This document shows, piece by piece, positions 1-10,067 of a stretch of 64,000 bases of DNA. The stretch is from Prevotella sp. GTDB taxonomy: Bacteria; Bacteroidota; Bacteroidia; Bacteroidales; Bacteroidaceae. Numbering within the stretch: the first letter of the stretch is position 1; each line of letters starts with the position of its first letter. The translations under genes and the position numbers were made by a program. The stretch spans positions 1-64,000 of the forward strand of contig JAEETC010000003.1 of assembly GCA_016286585.1 (NCBI GenBank). The letters are read 5' to 3'. The notes beneath the pieces were generated by a model. That model was not told the DNA's origin. It saw nothing but the letters and a program-made list of their open reading frames with translations, and searched no databases.

Positions 1-4
1 GACG

Positions 5-910
5 ATGGAGAAAGCGATACAGGAAATGGTGAGACGTTATGTGCGGTATTTGAAGCTGCAACGGAATATGTCGGGCAATACGCTCGACGCCTATCAGCAT
101 GACCTGCGGAAACTGCTCGACTATCTGGAGGCAGAGGGCAAGGACCCAAGGGAGGTGCAGTTGGAGGATCTGGAGCACTTTTCCGCAGGGCTGCACGATA
201 TCGGCATTCATGCCCGCAGCCAATGCAGGATCCTGAGTGGGGTGAGGAGCTTCTTCCGATTCCTGCAGCTCGACGGCTATCGCGATGACGACCCTACGGA
301 ACTGCTGGAGTCGCCACAGATAGGCGACCACCTGCCAGAGGTGCTGACGACGGCAGAGGTAGACCGTCTGGAGGCGAGCATCGACCTCTCGAAATGGGAA
401 GGCCACAGAAACAGGGCCATCATCGAGGTGCTCTTCTCCTGTGGACTGCGGGTGAGCGAGCTGGTGAACCTGAAGCTATCGAACCTCTATCTCGACGAGC
501 AGTTCGTCCGTGTATTTGGCAAAGGCTCGAAGGAGCGGCTGGTTCCCATCTCGAAACGGGCCATCCAGGAACTCGCCTTCTGGTTCGACGACCGCAGCCA
601 CATGAACATCAAACCTGGCGAGGAGGACTACGTGTTCCTGAATCGCCGAGGGGCCCATCTGACGCGAACGATGATCCTCATTATGATCAAGCGACAGGCG
701 GAGGCCGCAGGCATCACGAAGACCATCTCGCCCCACACCCTGCGCCACTCCTTTGCGACGGCCCTGCTCGAAGGGGGTGCTGACTTGCGCGTGATACAGG
801 TGCTGCTGGGCCACGAGAGCATCGGAACGACGGAGATCTATACCCACATCGATACTTCCACCCTGCGACGGGAAATCCTTGAACACCACCCGAGAAATAT
901 GAAAAGGTGA
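5..910 (+). CDS. xerD: Tyrosine recombinase XerD
   Basis: ORF with phage-integrase catalytic motifs (HTLRHSFATALLEGGADLRVIQVLLGHESIGTTEIYTHI) and N-terminal SAM-like domain. Confidence 0.93.
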   Translation: MEKAIQEMVRRYVRYLKLQRNMSGNTLDAYQHDLRKLLDYLEAEGKDPREVQLEDLEHFSAGLHDIGIHARSQCRILSGVRSFFRFLQLDGYRDDDPTELLESPQIGDHLPEVLTTAEVDRLEASIDLSKWEGHRNRAIIEVLFSCGLRVSELVNLKLSNLYLDEQFVRVFGKGSKERLVPISKRAIQELAFWFDDRSHMNIKPGEEDYVFLNRRGAHLTRTMILIMIKRQAEAAGITKTISPHTLRHSFATALLEGGADLRVIQVLLGHESIGTTEIYTHIDTSTLRREILEHHPRNMKR

Positions 911-1052
911 AAAAGTGAGAAGGTGAAAGGGTGAAAAAGGGCGAAAAGGTAAAAAAGTGAAATATCGAGTAGTTTTTCCGTTTTTGCTGCGTCTAATAAA
1001 TAAAAAAGGTGTAACTTTGCACCCGGATTATTAATAACCAATTTTATAGAAA

Positions 1053-3866
1053 ATGAAAAAACTATTCCTTAGCCTCCTACTGGCGCTGACCAGTAGTGTA
1101 ACGCTGACGGCACAAGAGATGCCGGCAATTCCCGCCGATCCCGATGTACGCATCGGCAAGCTCGACAACGGACTGACTTATTACATCCGTCACAACAACT
1201 GGCCTGAGCAGAGGGCTGAGTTCTACATCGCCCAGCGCGTGGGCTCCATCCAGGAGGACGATGACCAACGCGGCTTGGCGCATTTTCTGGAGCACATGGC
1301 CTTCAACGGCTCGAAGCACTTCAAGGGCAACGAATTGCTGCGCTGGTGTGAGAGCGTGGGTATCCAGTTCGGTGGCGACCTGAACGCCTACACCTCAATC
1401 GACCAGACGGTCTATAATATAAGTAATGTACCCACGACACGTGAGGGCATCGTCGACTCTTGTCTGCTGATCCTCTACGACTGGGCCGACGGTCTGCTGC
1501 TGGAGCAGGAGGAGATCGAGAAGGAGCGTGGCGTAATCCACGAGGAGTGGCGCCTGCGCACCAGTGCCATCATGCGAATGCTGGAGCGCGACCTGCCCAA
1601 GCTCTATCCGGGTTCGAAGTACGGCTATCGCATGCCTATCGGACTGATGGAGATCATCGACAACTTCGAGCGTCCCTTCCTGCAGTCGTACTATGAGAAG
1701 TGGTATCGTCCTGACAACCAGGGCATCATTGTGGTGGGTGATGTCGACGTCGACAAGATCGAGCAGAAGATCAAGGATCTCTTCTCGCCCATCGTGCTGC
1801 CTGAGAACCGTGCTCTGGTGACGATGGAGCCTGTGCCCGACAATGCCGAGCCCATCTACGTGATCGACAAGGATAAGGAGCAGCGCACCAACGAAGTGTG
1901 GCTGATGATGAAGCACGAGGTGTTCCCCGACTCCCTGAAGGGTACGCTGGCCTATATGCTGGCCAACTATATGAAGGATGCTGCTGTCACGATGATGAAC
2001 GACCGTCTGAAGGAGTATGCCGAGAAGCCCGAAAGCCCGTTCCTCAACTCTTCAGTTAGCGACGGTGCTTATATCCTCTCACGTAGTGTGGACGCCTTCG
2101 AGCTCGACGTGCGTCCGAAGGATGGACAGACAGAGGCTGCCGTCACAGCTGCCTTTACCGAGTTACGCCGTGCTGCGGAGTTCGGATTCACACCTACGGA
2201 GTACAACCGTTTCAAGCAGAACTATACCAGCCAGCTCGACAAGCAGTATTCCAACAAGGACAAGCGCTACAACAGCCAGTTTGTCAACCAGTGTGTACAG
2301 AACTTCCTGAACAAGGAACCCCTTCCCAGCATCGACTTCACCTATTCGACGATGAAGCAGATCATCCCGATGATTCCCGTCGATGCCGTCAATGCCATCA
2401 TCAAGGAGTATGTGTCGCCTAACGATACCAATCTTGTGGTGTTTAGTCTCAACACAGAGAAAGAAGGTACTGTCTATCCGACGGAGGAGAGTATGAAGAA
2501 GGCTGTCGCCGATGCCCGTAGTGCACAGATTGAGGCCTATGTGGACAATGTGAAGGACGAGCCGCTGATGACCACTCTGCCTCAGAAGGGTAGCATCGTG
2601 AAGGAAGATAAGAACGACCTCTTCGGCTATACCGAGTTGACGCTCTCAAACGGTGCGAAGGTGGTGCTGAAGCAGACGGACCTGAAGAAAGACCAGGTGC
2701 TCCTGCGTGGTGAGGGCTTCGGAGGTTCGGCTCTCTATGGAGAGAAGGACTTTGCCAACATCAAGATGTTTAACGATGTGGTTGAGGCCAGCGGACTGGG
2801 TAACTTCTCGCACACCGAACTGGAGAAGGCCCTCGCCGGCAAAATTGCCAGCGCATCGCTCTCGATGGGTTCCAACCGCGTATATGTCAACGGTAGCTCT
2901 ACGCCGAAGGATGTGGAGACTATGCTGCAGCTGGCATATCTCTACTTCAATAATATCGCCAAGGATCAGAAGTCGTATGACAACCTGATGCAGACTGCAG
3001 AGCTGAATGTGAAGAACCGTCTGCTGCAGCCCGAGGCTGTGCTTCAGGACTCGCTGACGGCTACGTTGACCTGCAACAACCCGCGTAACAAGGCTCTGAC
3101 AACGGAAGACCTGGCAAAGGTGGGCTATGACCGTATTCTCGAGATGGCCAAGGAGCAGACGGCCAACGCTGCCGCCTTTACCTTCACCATCATCGGTAAC
3201 TACGACGAGGAGACTATTCGTCCGCTGATCGAGACCTATCTTGCCTCACTGCCCTCAAAGAAGGACGTGGTGAAGAGCCCGAAGGTATCTACCGAGTTCA
3301 AGGGTGTCGTCATCAACAACTTCAAGCAGAAGGGTGAGACCCCGAAGGCATACGCCGTGATGGAGTGGTATACGAAGGACATCGCCCTGACACCCGAGAA
3401 CGATATCAAGATGGATATGATCTCGCAGGTGCTCGACATGGAGTATCTGAAGAAGATCCGTGAGGACGCTAGTGCCGCCTATACGGTGCAGTCGATGTCC
3501 AGCATCGACCGCGACGACTTCGAGACAACAGCCCAGATCCTCGCTATCTGTCCCATGAAGCCCGAGAAGGCCGACACCGCCATCATGATCCTGCGCGACG
3601 AGGTGACTGCTCTGGCCAAGACCTGCGATGCCGACAAGCTACAGAAGGTGAAGGAATATATGCTGAAGAGCCACGGCGATCAGCTGAAGCAGAACGGCTA
3701 CTGGCTGAGTGTCATCAACGCTTGGCGCAAGTGGGGTATCGACTTCCATACCGACTATGAGAAGCTGGTGAATGCCCAGACACCCGAGAGCATCAGCGCC
3801 ATCGCCGCTGAAGTGCTGAAGGCCGGCAACCGCGCTGAGGTCATCATGCTTCCTGCGGAAGAATAG
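1053..3866 (+). CDS. M16 family zinc metallopeptidase (insulinase/pitrilysin-like), secreted
   Basis: HFLEHMAFNGSKHF (HxxEH motif), signal peptide, two M16-like halves. Confidence 0.92.
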   Translation: MKKLFLSLLLALTSSVTLTAQEMPAIPADPDVRIGKLDNGLTYYIRHNNWPEQRAEFYIAQRVGSIQEDDDQRGLAHFLEHMAFNGSKHFKGNELLRWCESVGIQFGGDLNAYTSIDQTVYNISNVPTTREGIVDSCLLILYDWADGLLLEQEEIEKERGVIHEEWRLRTSAIMRMLERDLPKLYPGSKYGYRMPIGLMEIIDNFERPFLQSYYEKWYRPDNQGIIVVGDVDVDKIEQKIKDLFSPIVLPENRALVTMEPVPDNAEPIYVIDKDKEQRTNEVWLMMKHEVFPDSLKGTLAYMLANYMKDAAVTMMNDRLKEYAEKPESPFLNSSVSDGAYILSRSVDAFELDVRPKDGQTEAAVTAAFTELRRAAEFGFTPTEYNRFKQNYTSQLDKQYSNKDKRYNSQFVNQCVQNFLNKEPLPSIDFTYSTMKQIIPMIPVDAVNAIIKEYVSPNDTNLVVFSLNTEKEGTVYPTEESMKKAVADARSAQIEAYVDNVKDEPLMTTLPQKGSIVKEDKNDLFGYTELTLSNGAKVVLKQTDLKKDQVLLRGEGFGGSALYGEKDFANIKMFNDVVEASGLGNFSHTELEKALAGKIASASLSMGSNRVYVNGSSTPKDVETMLQLAYLYFNNIAKDQKSYDNLMQTAELNVKNRLLQPEAVLQDSLTATLTCNNPRNKALTTEDLAKVGYDRILEMAKEQTANAAAFTFTIIGNYDEETIRPLIETYLASLPSKKDVVKSPKVSTEFKGVVINNFKQKGETPKAYAVMEWYTKDIALTPENDIKMDMISQVLDMEYLKKIREDASAAYTVQSMSSIDRDDFETTAQILAICPMKPEKADTAIMILRDEVTALAKTCDADKLQKVKEYMLKSHGDQLKQNGYWLSVINAWRKWGIDFHTDYEKLVNAQTPESISAIAAEVLKAGNRAEVIMLPAEE

Positions 3867-3902
3867 TTTATAGTTTATAGTTTACAGTTTATAGTTTACA
3901 GA
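3867..3902. repeat. Tandem 7-mer repeat (TTTAYAG x5) between the M16 peptidase gene and metK
   Basis: TTTATAG TTTATAG TTTACAG TTTATAG TTTACAG read directly. Confidence 0.85.
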
Positions 3903-5159
3903 ATGAGTTATTTATTTTCATCTGAGTCAGTATCTGAAGGCCATCCCGATAAGGTGGCCGATCAGATCTCTGACGCCATACTGGACCAGTTCCTGGCATA
4001 CGACGAGAAGGCGCGTTGCGCCATCGAATCGTTTGTCACCACTGGACAGGTAGTCATCATGGGTGAGGTGCGCAGCGATGTGTATATCGACTTGCAGACC
4101 ATTGCCCGTAACACCATCAAGCGCATTGGTTATACCAAGGCGGAGTATCAGTTCGACGGGAATTCCTGTGGTATCCTCAGCGCCATCCACGAGCAGAGTG
4201 CCGACATCAACCGCGGTGTCGATAACGGTAACGAGGATGAGCAGGGTGCCGGCGACCAGGGTATGATGTTCGGCTATGCCACCAACGAGACGGAGAACTA
4301 CATGCCCGTCTCGCTCGACCTGGCCCACCTCATCATGCGCACCCTCGCTGATATCCGCAAGGAAGGAAAGGTGATGACTTACCTGCGTCCAGATGCCAAG
4401 GGTCAGGTGACCGTCCAGTACAGTGACCAGGGCATACCCGAGCGTATTGACACCATCGTCGTCAGCACCCAGCACGATGAGTTTGACGAAGACGAGAAGA
4501 TGCTGGCCAGAATCAAGGATGATGTGATCAATATCCTCATTCCTCGTGTGAAGCAGCAGATTCATAGTCAGAAGGTGCTCGACCTCTTTGGTCTCGACAT
4601 CAAGTACTATGTGAACCCCACGGGCAAGTTCGTCATTGGTGGTCCTCACGGCGATACCGGACTGACGGGTCGTAAGATCATCGTCGACACTTATGGTGGC
4701 AAGGGCGCACATGGTGGTGGTGCCTTCTCTGGTAAGGACTCTTCGAAGGTGGACCGCTCGGCCGCCTATGCTGCCCGTCATATCGCCAAGAATATGGTGG
4801 CCGCAGGTGTGGCCGACGAGATGCTCGTGCAGGTGAGCTATGCTATTGGTATCGCGAAGCCGATGAACATCTACGTGAACACCTATGGTCGCAGTCGTGT
4901 GCAGATGAGCGACGGGGAGATTGCCAAGAAGATCGAGAAGCTGTTCGACCTCCGTCCGAAGGCTATCGAGAGGACCCTGAAGCTGCGTCAGCCCATGTAT
5001 AGCGAGACGGCTGCCTATGGTCACATGGGACGGCAGTGTGAGGTCGTGAAGAAGACCTTCACCAGCCACTACCACGAGACGAAGACCATCGACGTAGAGC
5101 TGTTCACCTGGGAGAAGCTCGATCGTGTGGAAGATATCCGCAGGGAGTTCGGAATCTGA
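3903..5159 (+). CDS. metK: S-adenosylmethionine synthetase
   Basis: [41 protein letters not shown] motifs. Confidence 0.97.
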   Translation: MSYLFSSESVSEGHPDKVADQISDAILDQFLAYDEKARCAIESFVTTGQVVIMGEVRSDVYIDLQTIARNTIKRIGYTKAEYQFDGNSCGILSAIHEQSADINRGVDNGNEDEQGAGDQGMMFGYATNETENYMPVSLDLAHLIMRTLADIRKEGKVMTYLRPDAKGQVTVQYSDQGIPERIDTIVVSTQHDEFDEDEKMLARIKDDVINILIPRVKQQIHSQKVLDLFGLDIKYYVNPTGKFVIGGPHGDTGLTGRKIIVDTYGGKGAHGGGAFSGKDSSKVDRSAAYAARHIAKNMVAAGVADEMLVQVSYAIGIAKPMNIYVNTYGRSRVQMSDGEIAKKIEKLFDLRPKAIERTLKLRQPMYSETAAYGHMGRQCEVVKKTFTSHYHETKTIDVELFTWEKLDRVEDIRREFGI

Positions 5160-6175
5160 TGCAAGACTCGATATTTATAGAACCACCTGGCATCGTCTCT
5201 ATCGACTTGATGCCAAAGACATCAGCAAGACCGCAGACACCTTATCAGGTGCTGCGGTCATTGCCCAAAGACGCTACGCCTGCCCAACAGGACTCGGCTA
5301 TCCAGGCGTGGTTCTCGCCAAACGAGATTCACTACAGTGAGCAACCTGATACGCTCCACCTGCCTGGTGAGGGAATCCCGCGGGACCTGAAGGAGGTGAA
5401 CCTCCCGCAGTATTATCGTGAGAGTTTCTTTTCCAATGACACCCTGTTTCACTCTGAGCATGGAGGTGCACGCTATGGGGTAGCGGGTGATCCTATTCCG
5501 GAATCACTGAGTAATGACAGTACCGTCACAGGTATCCTCATCCTCTGTTTCCTGATTATCACTTTTGCCTTTTCCCGGATCTCCGGATTCTTCATGCGAC
5601 AAGCCAAGGATTTCTTCTATATCCAGAAGGGTGAGCACAGCAGCATGACGGAGACGGGTAGCGAAATCAAGATGCAACTGGTCATCATGGGTATAACCTG
5701 CCTGACCTGTGCCATACTTTATTATCTGTACACCATCTATAAGGTTGGCGACACGTTCATTTTTTCTTCGGAATATGTTCTGCCGGGAATCATCTTCCTG
5801 ATAATGGTTGGGTATTTCGTGGCGAAATACCTTCTTTATACCATCGTTAATTCCATCTTATTGGGTAAGACTGGAAATAAAAAATTTATTACATCCTTTA
5901 TCTTCCTGTCTTCCGTGGAAGGGGTACTGCTCTTTCCTGCCCTATTGTTGCAGACCTACTTCCAGTTTCCGATACAAAATGTCGCCTATTACTGCTTCGG
6001 AGTGGTGATTTTAATTAAAATACTGACATTTTATAAAACTTATATCATCTTTTTCCGTCAAAATGCTCTTTATCTGCAAAATATTTTGTACTTTTGCGCC
6101 CTTGAAATGGTACCGTTGCTTTCCCTATGGGGTGGATTGGCGGTTATCGTGAATCAGGTAAGAGTAATTTTTTAA
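5159..6175 (+). CDS. DUF4271-like integral membrane protein
   Basis: Multi-TM C-terminal half; located between metK and a hemD-like gene. Confidence 0.65.
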   Translation: MQDSIFIEPPGIVSIDLMPKTSARPQTPYQVLRSLPKDATPAQQDSAIQAWFSPNEIHYSEQPDTLHLPGEGIPRDLKEVNLPQYYRESFFSNDTLFHSEHGGARYGVAGDPIPESLSNDSTVTGILILCFLIITFAFSRISGFFMRQAKDFFYIQKGEHSSMTETGSEIKMQLVIMGITCLTCAILYYLYTIYKVGDTFIFSSEYVLPGIIFLIMVGYFVAKYLLYTIVNSILLGKTGNKKFITSFIFLSSVEGVLLFPALLLQTYFQFPIQNVAYYCFGVVILIKILTFYKTYIIFFRQNALYLQNILYFCALEMVPLLSLWGGLAVIVNQVRVIF

Positions 6176-6182
6176 GACACAG

Positions 6183-6932
6183 ATGATAAAGAAGATTTTA
6201 GTATCACAGCCCAAGCCGACGAATGAGAAGTCGCCCTATTTCGATATCGCGAGCAGGTTCGGCATTGATCTGGTGTTCAGACCATTCATTAAGGTTGAGA
6301 GTATCTCGTCAAGAGATTTCCGTGCGCAAAAGGTTAGTATCCTTGACCATACAGCCATTGTGTTCACCTCAAGACATGCCATCGACCATTTCTTTAATAT
6401 GGCCAAGGAACTGAGGGTCAACATTCCGGAAGATATGAAGTACTTCTGTGTGACGGAAACAATCGCCCTGTATATCCAAAAGTACGTGCAGTACCGCAAG
6501 CGCAAGGTGTTCTTCGGTGAAACTGGTCGTATCGATGACCTGATTCCGGCCATGATGAAGCATAAGAATGAGAAGTATCTCGTACCGATGAGCGACGTCC
6601 ATAATGACAGCATCGCAAATCTTCTGGAATCGAAGAAACTGCATCACAGAGAGTGCGTGATGTATAAGACCGTCAGCAATGATTTCACCCCTGAGGAGAT
6701 CAAGACCTTCGACTATGATATGCTGATTTTCTTCAGCCCGTCGGGTATTGAGTCGCTGACTAAGAACTTCCCTGATTTCAAGCAGGATAAGATTGCTATT
6801 GCGACCTTTGGCCCTGCTACGGCCAAGGCTGCCAAGGAGGCTGGTCTCCGACTGGACATTGAGGCACCGTCAGAGAAATACCCATCGATGACAGGAGCCC
6901 TTCTGCATTATCTGGTAGAGAAACAAGGTTAG
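6183..6932 (+). CDS. hemD: Uroporphyrinogen-III synthase family protein
   Basis: ILVSQPKPTNEKSPYF ... IVFTSRHAIDHFF ... FFSPSGIESL ... IATFGPATAKAAKEAG pattern. Confidence 0.8.
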   Translation: MIKKILVSQPKPTNEKSPYFDIASRFGIDLVFRPFIKVESISSRDFRAQKVSILDHTAIVFTSRHAIDHFFNMAKELRVNIPEDMKYFCVTETIALYIQKYVQYRKRKVFFGETGRIDDLIPAMMKHKNEKYLVPMSDVHNDSIANLLESKKLHHRECVMYKTVSNDFTPEEIKTFDYDMLIFFSPSGIESLTKNFPDFKQDKIAIATFGPATAKAAKEAGLRLDIEAPSEKYPSMTGALLHYLVEKQG

Positions 6933-6936
6933 CACG

Positions 6937-7326
6937 ATGGCAGCAGCGGCTCCTACTTTCAGGAAACGGGAGCGCATGACAAGCAATCTGCTGATGGAGG
7001 CGCTCTTTGAAAACGGCAACAGCCAGTCTGTCACTGCCTTCCCTCTCAGAGCCGTCTATCAGACCATCGAACGACATCGTGACCACGATCCCGCACAGAT
7101 TCTGATCAGTGTCCCCAAAAAGCGTTTCAAACACGCCGTCGACAGGAACCGTGTAAAACGGCAGATCCGTGAGGCCTATCGCCAACATAAACAGTTGCTT
7201 TGGGAGAAAATGACTGAAGGCGAGGAGGTGCTTGTGGGATTCATCTGGCTCTCCGACAGACATTATCCTTCCAAGGAGGTAGAACGACGGGTTGTGAAAA
7301 TCCTTCAGAGTGTTTCTAAAGGGTAA
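6937..7326 (+). CDS. rnpA: Ribonuclease P protein component
   Basis: [24 protein letters not shown] motif. Confidence 0.92.
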   Translation: MAAAAPTFRKRERMTSNLLMEALFENGNSQSVTAFPLRAVYQTIERHRDHDPAQILISVPKKRFKHAVDRNRVKRQIREAYRQHKQLLWEKMTEGEEVLVGFIWLSDRHYPSKEVERRVVKILQSVSKG

Positions 7327-7561
7327 AAGGGTGAAGTGGTTGTCTCACATATTGTCGTGGCTATTGGTCCTGCCCATCAGGTTTTACCAGATATGCATAT
7401 CTCCGCTGTTGGGACCCTCGTGCCGATTTACACCCACATGCAGTGAGTATGCCCGTCAGGCCATTTTGAAACATGGTCCCATCAAGGGTCTCGGACTGGC
7501 CATCTGGAGGATTTTAAGATGTAATCCCTGGGGTGGATCGGGATATGACCCGGTACCGTAG
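7310..7561 (+). CDS. yidD: Membrane protein insertion efficiency factor YidD
   Basis: [59 protein letters not shown]; overlaps the rnpA end. Confidence 0.95.
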   Translation: MFLKGKRVKWLSHILSWLLVLPIRFYQICISPLLGPSCRFTPTCSEYARQAILKHGPIKGLGLAIWRILRCNPWGGSGYDPVP

Positions 7562-7620
7562 GAAAGGTGAGAGGGTGAAAAAATAAAAAGGTGAAAAGAT
7601 AATTATATATATAATAAGGT

Positions 7621-8916
7621 ATGAAGAACTTTATTGAAGAACTGAAATGGCGCGGTATGCTGGCACAGATGATGCCTGGCACAGAAGAACTGCTCCAGAA
7701 AGAAATGGTGACGGCCTATTTGGGAACAGATCCGACGGCTGATTCCTTGCACATTGGTCACCTCTGTGGCATCATGATGTTGCGTCACTTGCAGCGTTGT
7801 GGTCACAGACCCGTCATCCTTGTGGGTGGTGCCACAGGTATGATTGGTGACCCCTCAGGCAAGAGCCAGGAGCGTAATCTTCTCAACGACGAGACTCTGC
7901 GTCACAATCAGGAGTGCATTAAGAAGCAGGTGGCCAAATTCCTCGATTTTGAGTCGAAGGATCCCAATGCCGCCATTATGGTCAACAACTACGACTGGAT
8001 GAAGGACTTTACCTTCCTCGACTTTGCCCGTGAGGTAGGTAAGCATATCACCGTAAACTATATGATGGCCAAGGAGAGCGTGCAGCAGCGCTTGAACGGA
8101 ACAGCCCGTGACGGTCTCTCATTCACGGAGTTCACCTACCAGCTGCTCCAGGGCTATGACTTCCTGTATCTCTACCAGCATTATGGTGTGAAGTTGCAAT
8201 TGGGTGGTAACGACCAGTGGGGTAACATGACCACGGGTACAGAGCTGATCCGTCGTACCCTTGGCAACGAGGTGGAGACGTTTGCCCTCACCTGTCCGCT
8301 AATCACGAAGAGCGACGGTAAGAAGTTCGGTAAGACGGAAAGCGGAAACATCTGGCTCGACCGTAACCGTACAACGCCCTATCGCTTCTACCAGTTCTGG
8401 TTGAACGTGAGCGATGAGGATGCAGAGCGTTATATCAAGATCTTCACTTCTCTCGAAAAGGAAACCATCGATGCGCTCATCGAGGAGCATCAGCAGGATC
8501 CCGGCCGCCGAATCCTTCAGAAGCGTCTGGCTGAAGAGGTGACGGTGATGGTACACTCGAAGGAAGATCTCGACATGGCCATAGAGGCCTCGAACATCCT
8601 CTTCGGTAAATCTACGAAGGAGGCATTGGAGAAGCTTGACGAGCAGACGTTCCTCGATGTATTCGATGGTGTGGAGAAGCACGAGATCTCTCGTGACCAG
8701 CTGGGCCAGCCCGCTATCGAACTGCTGACCACTGCTGCTCCCGTCTTCCCTTCAAAGGGTGAGATGCGTAAGATGGTACAGGGTGGTGGTGTCTCGCTCA
8801 ACAAGGAAAAACTCAGCGACCAGAACCGTCCTGTTACAGCTGAAGACCTTATCGACGGCAAGTATATCCTCGCCCAAAAGGGTAAGAAGAACTACTACTT
8901 GCTCATCGTGAAATAA
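7621..8916 (+). CDS. tyrS: Tyrosyl-tRNA synthetase
   Basis: [22 protein letters not shown] (KMSKS-like) and C-terminal S4 domain. Confidence 0.96.
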   Translation: MKNFIEELKWRGMLAQMMPGTEELLQKEMVTAYLGTDPTADSLHIGHLCGIMMLRHLQRCGHRPVILVGGATGMIGDPSGKSQERNLLNDETLRHNQECIKKQVAKFLDFESKDPNAAIMVNNYDWMKDFTFLDFAREVGKHITVNYMMAKESVQQRLNGTARDGLSFTEFTYQLLQGYDFLYLYQHYGVKLQLGGNDQWGNMTTGTELIRRTLGNEVETFALTCPLITKSDGKKFGKTESGNIWLDRNRTTPYRFYQFWLNVSDEDAERYIKIFTSLEKETIDALIEEHQQDPGRRILQKRLAEEVTVMVHSKEDLDMAIEASNILFGKSTKEALEKLDEQTFLDVFDGVEKHEISRDQLGQPAIELLTTAAPVFPSKGEMRKMVQGGGVSLNKEKLSDQNRPVTAEDLIDGKYILAQKGKKNYYLLIVK

Positions 8917-8925
8917 GAAAGATTG

Positions 8926-8956
8926 GTGAAAATTTGGCGGAATGCCAAATTTTCAC
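8926..8956 (+). terminator. Perfect 13-bp inverted repeat downstream of tyrS; contains the -33 box of the tRNA-Gln promoter
   Basis: GTGAAAATTTGGC-ggaat-GCCAAATTTTCAC. Confidence 0.7.
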
Positions 8957-8964
8957 TAACTTTG
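8933..8964 (+). promoter_or_regulatory. Bacteroidetes-type promoter for tRNA-Gln
   Basis: TTTG (8933-8936) - N20 - TAACTTTG (8957-8964). Confidence 0.75.
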
Positions 8965-8974
8965 CACCCGCAAT

Positions 8975-9045
8975 TGGACGATGGTGTAATGGTAACACTA
9001 CAGGTTTTGGTTCTGTCATTCCCGGTTCGAATCCGAGTCGTCCAA
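8975..9045 (+). tRNA. tRNA-Gln (anticodon TTG)
   Basis: Acceptor TGGACGA/TCGTCCA, T-loop GGTTCGAATCC, anticodon loop TTTTGGT. Confidence 0.93.
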
Positions 9046-9058
9046 CATATTTGAATGT

Positions 9059-9088
9059 TATCTAGCTGTACATCAGCTAGATATTTTT
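9059..9088 (+). terminator. Rho-independent terminator after tRNA-Gln
   Basis: TATCTAGCTG-tacat-CAGCTAGATA followed by a T tract. Confidence 0.8.
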
Positions 9089-9105
9089 ATATATAATGTA
9101 CGCGC

Positions 9106-9117
9106 GAAAACGTTTTC
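9106..9117. promoter_or_regulatory. CG-centred 12-bp palindrome upstream of kduI (LacI-family-like operator candidate)
   Basis: GAAAACGTTTTC perfect palindrome upstream of TATCTTTG at 9173. Confidence 0.45.
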
Positions 9118-9203
9118 AGCGTTTTTTGTCATTTTTAAGTTTTGCAATTTTGTTATCCGTATAATAATTAGTATCTTTGCACACAACAAACGTAAAAGAG
9201 GGA

Positions 9204-10046
9204 ATGAAGACTAATTACGAGATACGGTATGCAACCCATCCGGAGGATGCCCGTCTTTACGATACGACTCGCATTCGTAAAGAATTTCTTATAGAGACCA
9301 TTTTTGCCGCCGACGAGGTGAACATGGTGTATTCGATGTACGATCGTATGGTGGTGGGCGGTGCTATGCCTGTTGCTGAGGCCTTGACACTTGAGGCCAT
9401 CGACCCATTGAAGGCGGAATTCTTCACAACCCGTCGTGAGATAGGTGTCTATAATGTAGGTGGTAAAGGTTCCATCAGGGTAGGGGAAGAAATATTTGAA
9501 TTAGACTTCAAGGAGGCATTATATATTGGTAAGGGCAATCGTAAGGTCGTCTTTAGTAGTTTAGACCCTCAACAGCCTGCCAAGTTCTACTTCAACTCCA
9601 CGACAGCCCACACGGCCTATCCTTGTCGGAAGGTTACAAAGCAGGATGCTGTTGTGGCACACATGGGTTGTCTCGACATGTCGAACGAACGTCACATCAA
9701 CAAGATGATCGTTAATCAGGTGCTGCCTACTTGTCAGCTACAGATGGGTATGACCGAACTGGCTACAGGCTCCGTTTGGAATACGATGCCTGCACATGTC
9801 CACGCTCGTCGCATGGAGGCCTACTTTTATTTCGAGTTGCCTGAGGATCAGGCAGCTTGTCACTTTATGGGTGAGCCACAAGAGACGCGCCACATCTGGC
9901 TTCACAACGAGCAGGCCGTGCTGTCGCCAGAGTGGAGCATCCATAGTGCTGCAGCCACGCATAACTACACCTTCATCTGGGGTATGGGTGGTGAGAATCT
10001 CGACTATGGCGACCAGGACTTTTCAAAAATTACAGAATTAAAATAA
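9204..10046 (+). CDS. kduI: 5-dehydro-4-deoxy-D-glucuronate isomerase
   Basis: MKTNYEIRYATHPEDARLYDTTRIRKEFLIETIF...NERHINKMIV; start placed at 9204 downstream of the promoter rather than 9177. Confidence 0.93.
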   Translation: MKTNYEIRYATHPEDARLYDTTRIRKEFLIETIFAADEVNMVYSMYDRMVVGGAMPVAEALTLEAIDPLKAEFFTTRREIGVYNVGGKGSIRVGEEIFELDFKEALYIGKGNRKVVFSSLDPQQPAKFYFNSTTAHTAYPCRKVTKQDAVVAHMGCLDMSNERHINKMIVNQVLPTCQLQMGMTELATGSVWNTMPAHVHARRMEAYFYFELPEDQAACHFMGEPQETRHIWLHNEQAVLSPEWSIHSAAATHNYTFIWGMGGENLDYGDQDFSKITELK

Positions 10047-10067
10047 ACTTCTAAAACAAACAGAATT

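Noticed and set aside
3867-3902. metK upstream region considered as a SAM riboswitch
   Set aside because: Only 36 nt of simple 7-mer repeats separate the genes; no aptamer-like structure.
3927-5075. 382-aa minus-strand ORF inside metK
   Set aside because: Antisense shadow ORF of a strongly conserved housekeeping gene.
9177-9203. Upstream ATG start for kduI given in the ORF track
   Set aside because: It overlaps the TATCTTTG promoter box; the start at 9204 fits better.
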